Part shown: in pieces, positions 1 through 7,307 of the stretch
Layout: each line of letters begins with the position of its first letter
Position numbering within the stretch: position 1 is the first letter of the stretch
NCBI GenBank assembly: GCA_902826835.1
Contig: CADEGH010000003.1
Coordinates: forward strand, 114,021-178,020
Length of the DNA stretch: 64,000 bases
Source of the DNA: an uncultured bacterium
Lineage (GTDB): Bacteria > Planctomycetota > GCA-002687715
Direction of reading: 5' to 3'
Translations under genes and position numbers: made by a program
The notes under the pieces: generated by a model
Seen by the model: only the letters and a program-made list of their open reading frames with translations
Database searches by the model: none
Told to the model about the DNA's origin: nothing

Positions 1-676
1 CTTCGCCCGCATTCGAAACTCCCAGCGGATCAGCCTGCGGCATGCCCACCAAGACTTCGGCGCGGCCGTCACCTTCCAGATCCGCCATTTCGAAGCCGTA
101 TCCAGCGTAAGCGCTGGGGCTGACTTCGGGAGGCGAGTAAGTGGTTCCAGAGGCCAATAAGTCGGTGTCGTGGCGAACCGTCTTCGAGAAGGCGACGCCG
201 TTGGGCGCGGTTGGGTCGCTGGCCAACGCCTGAACCCAAATCGAGTTCGGGTGGAGGCCGGCCAGGTTCGGAAGCGTGATCGAAACCGAGGACTGCACCC
301 CATCAACCTCGGCAACTCCGGGAATCACCGCCGGGGAGACGGTGGTTCCGTCCACGAGAAAGAACGCCTGAGCACTCACCCCGCAGACGTCCGGCTCGCC
401 GGGCAGATCCAGAGCGCCGGAAAAATCGTCCTTCGGCCGCAGGTCGATCGCCAAGAGGTACGGCTGGCCGGTGAGTCCTCCGAGCGGTGACGAGATCGAG
501 AGGGAGAACAGTTGTCCGGTAGCGACGAGTTTGGCGCCGGAAGACGCCGCCATCGAGGCAATCCTGGTCGTGAGTTCGAGATCGCTACCGTTACCCAGTC
601 CCGATCGCTGCGCGACCGCCGACCGGGGACAAAATGCGACCAGACCCATCATCAGAAGGAGGGGGGCAAAACGCAT
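1..676 (-). CDS. secreted FG-GAP repeat protein, C-terminal part outside window
   Basis: The frame is open from an ATG at 676 to the window edge with no stop, giving 225 codons of a longer protein. The N-terminus (MRFAPLLLMMGLVAF then AVAQ) reads as a Sec signal peptide with a cleavage site near residue 24. About 150 residues of beta-rich Ser/Thr/Gly/Pro sequence follow. Near the window edge is an FG-GAP/integrin-type motif (FEMADLEGDGRAEVLVG), the Ca-binding blade repeat of secreted planctomycete beta-propellers. The start is supported by the signal peptide; an AGGAG-like site is not evident. The role is probably exported or surface-bound; the substrate or ligand is unknown. A 15-bp inverted repeat lies about 54 bp upstream of the start. 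Confidence 0.75.
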   Translation of the reverse strand, partial: MRFAPLLLMMGLVAFCPRSAVAQRSGLGNGSDLELTTRIASMAASSGAKLVATGQLFSLSISSPLGGLTGQPYLLAIDLRPKDDFSGALDLPGEPDVCGVSAQAFFLVDGTTVSPAVIPGVAEVDGVQSSVSITLPNLAGLHPNSIWVQALASDPTAPNGVAFSKTVRHDTDLLASGTTYSPPEVSPSAYAGYGFEMADLEGDGRAEVLVGMPQADPLGVSNAGE

Positions 677-729
677 ATCAAACTCCAAGGCTCGGGAGCC
701 TTGCGTGGGGCGTGCAAGGCCGCGGACGA

Positions 730-744
730 CTGACCATCGGTCAG
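730..744. promoter_or_regulatory. perfect inverted repeat upstream of the FG-GAP gene
   Basis: CTGACC-ATC-GGTCAG is a perfect 6-bp palindrome with a 3-bp centre, 54 bp ahead of the start at 676. It could be an operator half-site pair or a short hairpin. No T-run follows it, so a terminator is unlikely. The rest of 677-957 shows nothing I can name. Confidence 0.25.
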
Positions 745-957
745 GCCTCCGGATCTCCTATAGAGGAATACCGTCCGGATCGGACCTGCACCAAATCCCT
801 TTCCGACAAAGTGCGAACTTTGCGGGACTGTAGACCGCAATATCCCCAATAACCGGAGAGACTACGGCGGTCCGAAGCACTCGGACGGAGGACGGAGCCG
901 CCCGCTCTTGCGCCGAGGACCGCCCGAGCTTGGATCCCTACCTCGCCCAAATGATGG

Positions 958-2619
958 TCAGGCGGTCACTCGCACGGTCAAGATGGCGATGTCGTCCCGT
1001 ACAAAGGCGGAACCGCGGCAATGCTGGCCGACCGCTTCGACGAGGGCCTGGGTGATCGTCCGCACCGGAGCCGCCCGGTGCTGACGGATCAAACCCTGGA
1101 CCGCCGGGAGCCCGAATTGTTGGCCCTGGGGATCACGAGCTTCGATGATGCCGTCCGTGTAGAGCACGATGATCGACCCTGCGGGCAGAGGCGCTTCGTG
1201 GCCCTCGTACTGCGCGGTGGAGTCGATGCCGAGGGGAATGCCGGTTGGCGGCAACTCCCGGAACTCGTCGGTGTCCGCATCCAGAATCAGAGCTGGCAAG
1301 TGCCCGGCCGAAGCATACTCGAGGCAGCGTCGTTTGGGATCGAGCAGGAGGTAAGCCGCCGTCGCGAAGACCACCTGGTCGGCGCGGGAACCGAGCAAGG
1401 CATTGGTGCGAGTGAGCACATGCCCGGGAGACGGATTCTCGGGGATGGCGGCGCGCAGGAACGAGGTCAACCGGGCCATGAACAGGGCCGCCCCGACGCT
1501 CTTCCCAGACACATCGCCCAAGACGAGGGCAACCCTTCCCCCTTCGACCGGACAACAGTCGTAGAAGTCCCCGCCGATCTGCTTAGCGGGCCAATACGCC
1601 CAGTCCACTTCGAGCCCCTTCATTTCGAGGGCACTGTCGGGCAACAGGCCCTTTTGGATTTCCGCCGCGATTTCCAAGTCGCGCTGGAGCCGTTCCCGCT
1701 CCAGCAGTTCCGTCTGCATCCTCGAATTCTCGAGCGCCACGGCCGCGAGGCTGGCAAACGCTCCGAAGAACTCGAGATCGGACTGGGAATAGATGCGCGC
1801 CCGACCAGGAAAGTCGGCATAGAGGGCTCCGAGGGCACGAGTGTGGCTCACGAGCGGAGCGCAGATGGCAGCCTTGATGTCGGCGGCCAATATGCTCTGC
1901 GCCTCCCGCAAGCGATGATCGAGGCTTGCATCCTCGATGATCCTCGCTTTGCCTTCGGAGATCACTTCCCGAATGATGTGCTGGCTGCAAAACTCGGAGA
2001 GCTCGCGCCCTCCCTGCGGACGCATACTCCGCGGAACCAGGCGGCCTTCGGCATCCAAGAGTACGAGCACGCCTCGGCGTACCGGCAAGATCTGGAACAA
2101 GTGATCCATGATCTTTTCGAGCAGTTCATCCAGCTCGAGCGAAGAGCTGAGGCTCTTCCCGGCCTCGATCAACAGGGCCAGGCGATCCCGCTCCAGGGTG
2201 CGATAGGCCGCCTTTCCCGCATCCAAGGTCGGCCGCGAGGAGTCGGAATTTCCGCCGGTGGTGGTGGGGTCTTTCGGCACCACTGTGTTCTCGCCGAATC
2301 CCATGATCGGAATCATCCCGGTTCGCGGCGCGACTCGGGACACCCGCAGGTTGACGGTGCCGATCTGGAGATGGTCATCAGGTCCGACGACCGCGCGCTG
2401 GATCAGCTTCTTGTCGAGGTACACGCCGTTCGCTGACCCGAGGTCCAAGACTTCCACGCCCTCTTCGCGTCCCGTGAGGCGGCAGTGGCGACGAGAAACC
2501 GAGCGCTCCGAAACCACGATGTCCACGGTTGGATCGCGACCGATCACCAGTTCCCGGCCGATCGCGAGATCGTGGGTACCGGAGTCCTTCGTTCCAATGA
2601 GGACTTGGAGCTTCCACAT
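958..2619 (-). CDS. FHA-GAF-PP2C (SpoIIE/RsbU-type) protein phosphatase
   Basis: 553 residues in three blocks. Residues 1-95 are an FHA domain (GRDP at 27-30, SRRH at 42-45, SANG at 62-65), which binds phosphothreonine. Residues about 160-310 look like a GAF sensor domain. Residues about 330-553 are a PP2C/SpoIIE Ser/Thr phosphatase with the metal-binding motifs GGDFYD and LGDVSGKSVGAALFMA. This family usually dephosphorylates anti-anti-sigma factors in partner-switching pathways. Here the FHA domain would tether it to a phosphorylated partner, plausibly a Hanks kinase substrate. No anti-sigma or STAS gene is adjacent. ATG start at 2619; no clear Shine-Dalgarno site. Confidence 0.9.
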   Translation of the reverse strand: MWKLQVLIGTKDSGTHDLAIGRELVIGRDPTVDIVVSERSVSRRHCRLTGREEGVEVLDLGSANGVYLDKKLIQRAVVGPDDHLQIGTVNLRVSRVAPRTGMIPIMGFGENTVVPKDPTTTGGNSDSSRPTLDAGKAAYRTLERDRLALLIEAGKSLSSSLELDELLEKIMDHLFQILPVRRGVLVLLDAEGRLVPRSMRPQGGRELSEFCSQHIIREVISEGKARIIEDASLDHRLREAQSILAADIKAAICAPLVSHTRALGALYADFPGRARIYSQSDLEFFGAFASLAAVALENSRMQTELLERERLQRDLEIAAEIQKGLLPDSALEMKGLEVDWAYWPAKQIGGDFYDCCPVEGGRVALVLGDVSGKSVGAALFMARLTSFLRAAIPENPSPGHVLTRTNALLGSRADQVVFATAAYLLLDPKRRCLEYASAGHLPALILDADTDEFRELPPTGIPLGIDSTAQYEGHEAPLPAGSIIVLYTDGIIEARDPQGQQFGLPAVQGLIRQHRAAPVRTITQALVEAVGQHCRGSAFVRDDIAILTVRVTA

Positions 2620-2673
2620 GAGGGGAGAGCCTAACCGCCCGCCGTACGGGGCCGTCGCACGAAACCAACCGCG

Positions 2674-3519
2674 CTAAGACACTTGCGCCGCGGTCGACGC
2701 GGGATCCGGAGCTTCTTCCGCGACCTCCTCCAACTTCAGAGCCAGCATGTCGGCCGCGAGTACCGCCTTCGGGAAAATGGTGGCGGCCTCAAACAACATC
2801 CGGTCCAGACGGGCGGCGTCGTAGGCGGGGTTCAAATGTCCGAGCACGAGGTCTTTGACCCCGGCCTCGTGGGCGATGCGGGCCGCCCCCTCCGCGGTGC
2901 CATGAACCGCGGCGTCCGCGGGCTCCGCCTCGACGCCGGCTCGGTCGAGCCAGGCATCATGAATGAGGAGCGCGGATTTGCGGGCGAACTCGACCGTTTC
3001 CGGCCGGTCCTTCGTGTCGGTCACGTAGGTGACATCCCGGACCCTGAACGCGATCGACGGGTCGGAATGGGGCTGGGGCAAGACTTGAATGGTCTCTCCG
3101 AGCACCTTGTTGGTTCCGGCGTGGAGTTCCACCACCGAAAAGCCGGCCGGAAACTTCGAATCGAGATCGAGCAGAGGGGTCGGCAGGAGCGGCTTGCCGC
3201 CGTACCGCCCCAACACCTCCGCCGCCCGAAATCCGGTGATCGACGGCCCGGGGACGGCGAGGGCCACCTCCAAGTTGCTCAGGAAGAAGGGCATCATCGG
3301 AAGCCCTTCGATGTGGTCGTGATGCCAGTGGGAGAGCAAAATTACCGCGCGCCGGTGGCGGGCGATGAGTTCCTTGAACATGGGATCGTGCAGCCTCGAG
3401 ACCCCGGTTCCCAAGTCGAAAAATACAAGGGAGCGCCGGGTCTCGAGGAGGTAGCAGGAGGTCTGCCGCTGCGGCGTCGGGATCCAGCCGGCGGAACCAA
3501 GAACAAAAAAGCGCGGCAT
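2674..3519 (-). CDS. MBL-fold metallohydrolase
   Basis: 281 residues of metallo-beta-lactamase fold. The first metal motif HxHxDH is intact (SHWHHDH, H64/H66/D68/H69). Further ligands are plausible in HDAW and GHLNPAYD toward the C-terminus. The layout resembles the RNase Z/arylsulfatase-like branch (lipoate/PQQ-B-like hydrolases) more than beta-lactamases. The N-terminus has no signal peptide, so it is likely cytoplasmic. The start at 3519 has a good site (GAGGAG, 5 nt spacing). It is divergent from the Mrp gene across 85 bp. The substrate cannot be told from sequence. Confidence 0.85.
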   Translation of the reverse strand: MPRFFVLGSAGWIPTPQRQTSCYLLETRRSLVFFDLGTGVSRLHDPMFKELIARHRRAVILLSHWHHDHIEGLPMMPFFLSNLEVALAVPGPSITGFRAAEVLGRYGGKPLLPTPLLDLDSKFPAGFSVVELHAGTNKVLGETIQVLPQPHSDPSIAFRVRDVTYVTDTKDRPETVEFARKSALLIHDAWLDRAGVEAEPADAAVHGTAEGAARIAHEAGVKDLVLGHLNPAYDAARLDRMLFEAATIFPKAVLAADMLALKLEEVAEEAPDPASTAAQVS

Positions 3520-3604
3520 ACTTGCTCCTCAGGGGAGATCCACCCCCGAGGCCGCCTTGGCCCCGGAGGAACGGGGGTGCTATCCCCTCTGCGGAGATGT
3601 TGCC

Positions 3605-4675
3605 ATGAGCGAGCGCGACCAGAAGAAGGCCCTGATCCTCGAAGCCCTCAAAGTTGTGAAAGATCCCGATCTGGGTCGGGACATCGTGAGCCTCGGGTTC
3701 GTGAAGGACGTGACCTACTGCGAGGGGGCCGTCAAGGCCACGATCGAGCTCACCACTCCGTCTTGCCCGGTGAAAGACCGCCTGAAAGCCGAGGCGGAGG
3801 CGGCGATCCGCACGCTCGGGTGGGTGACCGACGTCAACCTCAACATGACCGCCGCGGTGAAAGCCGCGCCCACCACGGCGCAGAATCCCTCCCTCCCCGG
3901 AGTGAAAAACGTCATCGCCGTCGCCTCCGGCAAAGGCGGAGTCGGCAAGTCGACGGTGGCGACCAATCTGGCCTGCGGGCTCGCCAAAGTCGGCGCGCAA
4001 GTCGGCCTACTCGATGCGGACCTCTACGGCCCCTCGATTCCGACGATGCTCGGAACCAAAGAAAAGCCACACCCGGTCGAAGGGCCGGGAGGAAAAAAGA
4101 TGTTTGGGCCGGTCATCGCCCACGGCGTCAAACTGATGTCGATGGGATTCCTCGTGGAGGAAGATCGGCCGGTCATCTGGCGCGGCCCTATGCTTCACGG
4201 TGCCCTCAAGCAGTTCTTCCAGGACGTGAGCTGGGGTGAGTTGGACTACCTCGTGGTGGACCTTCCACCCGGGACCGGGGATGTGGCCCTGACCATGGCC
4301 CAAACCATCACCCTCACCGGAGCGGTGATCGTGTCGACCCCTCAAGAAGTCGCCATGATCGACGCCAAGAAGGCGCTGAACATGTTCCGCGAGACCGGCA
4401 TTCACCTCCTCGGAATCGTCGAAAACATGTCGGGCGAAGTTTTCGGAACCGGCGGGGCGAAGGCTTGGTCGGAAAAGGAGAGCGTCCGGTTCTTGGGCAC
4501 TATTCCTCTCCATTCCGGGGTCCGAGTCAGCGGCGACGCCGGCCGCCCCGCGGTGCTCTCGTCCGATCAGAAAATCTCCGCACCGTTCATGGAGATGGTG
4601 CAGCACGTCGCGTCCGCCGTGTCCGTCCGGTCCAACGAAGCTCCGGCCAGGAAGCCGATTTCGATCCAGCGCTGA
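3605..4675 (+). CDS. mrp: Mrp/NBP35-family P-loop ATPase, Fe-S cluster carrier type
   Basis: 356 residues. The N-terminal 85 residues are a MIP18/DUF59 domain (DPDLGRDIVSLGFV, TPSCPVKD). The rest is a ParA/Mrp ATPase with the deviant Walker A GKGGVGKST at 109-117 and the family motifs WRGPM and LPPGTGDV. Such proteins transfer [4Fe-4S] clusters to apo-proteins. The usual CPxC segment that follows ENMS is absent: the sequence goes directly from ENMS to GEVFGTGGAK. I chose the ATG at 3605 because MSERDQ is where the MIP18 domain begins and a GGAGA lies upstream; an upstream ATG at 3557 would add 16 low-quality residues. A zinc-ribbon gene follows 13 bp downstream. Confidence 0.9.
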   Translation: MSERDQKKALILEALKVVKDPDLGRDIVSLGFVKDVTYCEGAVKATIELTTPSCPVKDRLKAEAEAAIRTLGWVTDVNLNMTAAVKAAPTTAQNPSLPGVKNVIAVASGKGGVGKSTVATNLACGLAKVGAQVGLLDADLYGPSIPTMLGTKEKPHPVEGPGGKKMFGPVIAHGVKLMSMGFLVEEDRPVIWRGPMLHGALKQFFQDVSWGELDYLVVDLPPGTGDVALTMAQTITLTGAVIVSTPQEVAMIDAKKALNMFRETGIHLLGIVENMSGEVFGTGGAKAWSEKESVRFLGTIPLHSGVRVSGDAGRPAVLSSDQKISAPFMEMVQHVASAVSVRSNEAPARKPISIQR

Positions 4676-4688
4676 GCCGAAGATCTGC

Positions 4689-5006
4689 ATGGCCAAATCC
4701 CCGGAAGCGGAGTGCCCCCACTGCGGAGAGTTCTTTCCGCGCGGCCGGAGTTCATGCCCACACTGCGGATCCGATCCCAAGACAGGCTGGAAGAGCGACG
4801 AGGAGGTTGAGCACAGCTCGGTCGATCTGAACTTTACCTCCCTCGGAGACGCAGACTACGAGGCGTTCTTGTCGACGGAAGGTCTCGATCCGGCGCGACG
4901 GAAGACTGGCTCGCCGTCGGGCGTCGATAAAGGCAAACTGGCCGCTTACGTCCTGGTGGCGATGTTCACCCTCGCCCTCCTGGTCGAGTTACTTCTCCGG
5001 AGCTGA
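4689..5006 (+). CDS. zinc-ribbon, tail-anchored membrane protein
   Basis: 105 residues. Two CPHC knuckles (C9/C12 and C23/C26) form a probable zinc ribbon at the N-terminus, followed by about 50 acidic, polar residues. A single C-terminal hydrophobic helix (residues about 82-103, AAYVLVAMFTLALLVELLL) suggests a tail anchor with the ribbon facing the cytoplasm. It starts 13 bp after mrp and is probably in the same operon. No named family is recognised. Its 3' end overlaps the convergent pseudokinase gene by 18 bp. Confidence 0.75.
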   Translation: MAKSPEAECPHCGEFFPRGRSSCPHCGSDPKTGWKSDEEVEHSSVDLNFTSLGDADYEAFLSTEGLDPARRKTGSPSGVDKGKLAAYVLVAMFTLALLVELLLRS

Positions 5007-6422
5007 GGGACTGAATCCGCGGCGCCATCGGTTCCACCACGGGGTTTTGCGCTCGGCTTGCCGGGGCTGGCTTCGGGAAACGCCCAGATTTCGAAGCGTG
5101 TCGAGCACTGCCTCGCAAGAGGCGGGCCGCCTCGTCGGATCGTACTCGAGCACGTGGCGAAGGAGTGCCCCGAACGGAGGTTCTACCGAGCGCACTCGCT
5201 CGGCCAGGATTTGCGGGAAGCTCTCCGCGACCTCGGTTCGCAACCGACTTTCCGCGGGCAAGAGGACCGGCGCCTCCAGTCTCAGCATCGCGTAGAGCAG
5301 GGCGCCCAAGCCGTAGATATCCGCCCGCCAATCCTCGGGATGATCTTCGCAGAGGAACAGTTCGGGAGCGCGGAAGACCGGAAGAAACCCGCGATCGGCC
5401 AAAAACCCGCGTCGGTGTTTTCCCAAGCCGAAGGCGGCGAGAGTGACCGCCCCACACTCCTCCAGAAACACGTGTTGCGGAGCCAAGTCGAAGTGGACCT
5501 GCCCCTGCGCATGGGCGCGGGATAGGACCATGGCCACGTTGGAGGTGACTCGTCGCACCATCTCGAGATGGGCTTGGTTGCGTGCCAGACTCGCCGCGAT
5601 TTCGAGCCTCGATCGGAACGTGGGCTCCGCCCGCGAACCGGCGGCACGAAGCTCCGCCAGAGCTCCTCCGGCGAGCAGGACCTCCGGCATGCCGTCCTCC
5701 CCTCCCGCCTGTTCGATTTCGGCGAGGACCATGTCCAAGGGCCGGCCACTCGGAAGCTCCCACACCACGTAGCGAACGCTGCGTTCCTCCCCGAGCGCCA
5801 GGAGAGTCGCGATCCCCGGTAGACGCAATCCCCGCACCGCCTCCGCGTCCCTCAACAGTGCGCGCGCCTGGTCGGAGGGGACATCGGGGCGGATGATCAG
5901 CAGATGGACGGGTTCTCCCGACTCCACCTCCTCCGCGCGGAAAAATGCACCTACGGGGTGACTCCCGAGCCTTCCTCGGAGAATGAATCGGCCAATTCCG
6001 TAGTCCCGATCCTTGGACCGGCCGGGAGCTGAGGCCTCGGGGGCAAGCGTCTCCGCGATCCATGCTTCGAGTCGCAGGGTTGTCTCCAGGGAAGAGACCG
6101 TCCCCGGTTCCGCCGCGTCCTCGGAAGGCGACCAGGTGCGGGTGAGGGAGTCCCTCATGGCCTCGACCTGCTCTACGAACGCGAGTTCCGCGGCCGGAAG
6201 TTCGGGGTCGGGCCCGAGGAGCCCCTCTTCGTGAAGGGCCACCCGAAGCTCCCAGATCTCGTCGATCTCCTCCGCGAGGTCCGGGTAGTCCCGCTTCCAT
6301 TCCGCAAGACGAGGACGCTGACCGCGCGCCAGTTCCGCATCGATTCGGCGCTGAAGGTCACGCAGACATCGCGTTCGATCGGCGATGCCCTCCGGCCCCG
6401 GAACTTGGTCGGGCGGAGTCAC
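4989..6422 (-). CDS. catalytically degenerate Hanks-type Ser/Thr kinase (pseudokinase)
   Basis: 477 residues from a GTG at 6422, chosen because GGGAGGGG sits 7 nt upstream; the frame extends to a TTG at 6557 but lacks such a site. An N-terminal helical segment (RRIDAEL, YPDLAEEIDEIWELR) is of the type common before planctomycete kinases. The kinase fold follows from residue about 140. The beta-3 Lys is lost (VHLLII where VALKLL is expected). The catalytic loop reads HFDLAPQHVFL, keeping Asp312 but losing the Lys and the Mg-binding Asn. DFG is AFG (Ala330). The glycine loop is degraded. APE and the DIYGLGALLY helix survive, so the fold should be intact without normal phosphotransfer. It lies downstream of an ECF sigma gene on the same strand. 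Confidence 0.85.
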   Translation of the reverse strand: MTPPDQVPGPEGIADRTRCLRDLQRRIDAELARGQRPRLAEWKRDYPDLAEEIDEIWELRVALHEEGLLGPDPELPAAELAFVEQVEAMRDSLTRTWSPSEDAAEPGTVSSLETTLRLEAWIAETLAPEASAPGRSKDRDYGIGRFILRGRLGSHPVGAFFRAEEVESGEPVHLLIIRPDVPSDQARALLRDAEAVRGLRLPGIATLLALGEERSVRYVVWELPSGRPLDMVLAEIEQAGGEDGMPEVLLAGGALAELRAAGSRAEPTFRSRLEIAASLARNQAHLEMVRRVTSNVAMVLSRAHAQGQVHFDLAPQHVFLEECGAVTLAAFGLGKHRRGFLADRGFLPVFRAPELFLCEDHPEDWRADIYGLGALLYAMLRLEAPVLLPAESRLRTEVAESFPQILAERVRSVEPPFGALLRHVLEYDPTRRPASCEAVLDTLRNLGVSRSQPRQAERKTPWWNRWRRGFSPSAPEK

Positions 6423-6603
6423 AGAATCGCCCCTCCCGGGTGGGAGTGCGCGCGCGGCCTCGCCGGCTGATCGTCGGTCGCACCCAAGCAGAGAATCATG
6501 GACTCCAAGCTGGTCTTCATGGATGGAGAGCCGAGCTGGTATCGGAGGCTGGACCAACGGCCCTCGGGATCAAGTCCAAATTCGAGCCGGGGATCACCAT
6601 CGT

Positions 6604-7245
6604 CTATGCCTGGAAGTAGGACATTTCCTTCAGGACCTCATGCAATCGCTTTTGAGCGCGGTGAAACAGCACGTTCACCGCGTTGGGGGTCATCTCCAGG
6701 GCCTCCGACACTTCCTTCACGGATCGCTGCTCGAGATGGCGGAGTTGGATGACGCGGCGAAAGTGGGCTGGGAGGAGTTCGAGCGCTCGATCGAGCATCC
6801 GGTAGCCCTCCTTTTGCATGACGATCTGCGAGGGAGTGGCGGAGAGTCCCGGGACCTGCTCGGCGATCGTCGAGGCGCTCTCCGCGTGCGGGGCCACGGA
6901 CTGGTTCAAAGAGAGGGTTTCACCGGGTTGGCGCTTGGCAGTCTTGAAGAAGTATTTGTCGAAGTCTTTGATCTTCCACCCGATCACCGTGATCACCCAC
7001 TTGTAAAACGAGTCGGGGTCGCGGTACTCGAACTTGTGGAAGTTCTTGAAGACCTCGAGGTAGATCTCCTGGATGACGTCGTCAGGCTCGACCTGCGCTT
7101 TGAGCTTGTCGAGCATGTGCAGCTTCACCAGCAGCTTCATCCGCGGGTAGTACCGCATGAAGAGCTGGTTGAACGCTTCGCGGTCACCGCCGTGAATGCG
7201 AAGCACCAATTGTTGAGTCGTTCGATGGTCGCGAGGTTCTGGCAT
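6604..7245 (-). CDS. ECF-type RNA polymerase sigma factor
   Basis: 213 residues. Region 2 spans about residues 18-95 (EAFNQLFMRYYPRM, PDDVIQEIYLEVF), for core binding and -10 recognition. Region 4 spans about 150-205 (LELLPAHFRRVIQLRHLE, SVKEVSEALEMTPNAV) with a helix-turn-helix for the -35 element. Region 3 is absent, as expected for ECF factors. No anti-sigma factor gene is adjacent; instead a kinase-like gene follows 181 bp downstream. That matches the planctomycete pattern of ECF genes paired with Ser/Thr kinase genes, here with a dead kinase. The dsbD gene ends 62 bp upstream on the same strand, so co-transcription is possible. Confidence 0.92.
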   Translation of the reverse strand: MPEPRDHRTTQQLVLRIHGGDREAFNQLFMRYYPRMKLLVKLHMLDKLKAQVEPDDVIQEIYLEVFKNFHKFEYRDPDSFYKWVITVIGWKIKDFDKYFFKTAKRQPGETLSLNQSVAPHAESASTIAEQVPGLSATPSQIVMQKEGYRMLDRALELLPAHFRRVIQLRHLEQRSVKEVSEALEMTPNAVNVLFHRAQKRLHEVLKEMSYFQA

Positions 7246-7307
7246 AACGGAGGCCCAAACAGCTCTCCGGTGGGTGGCGCATCATAGCGCAAACTCGCGA
7301 CTCGGCA

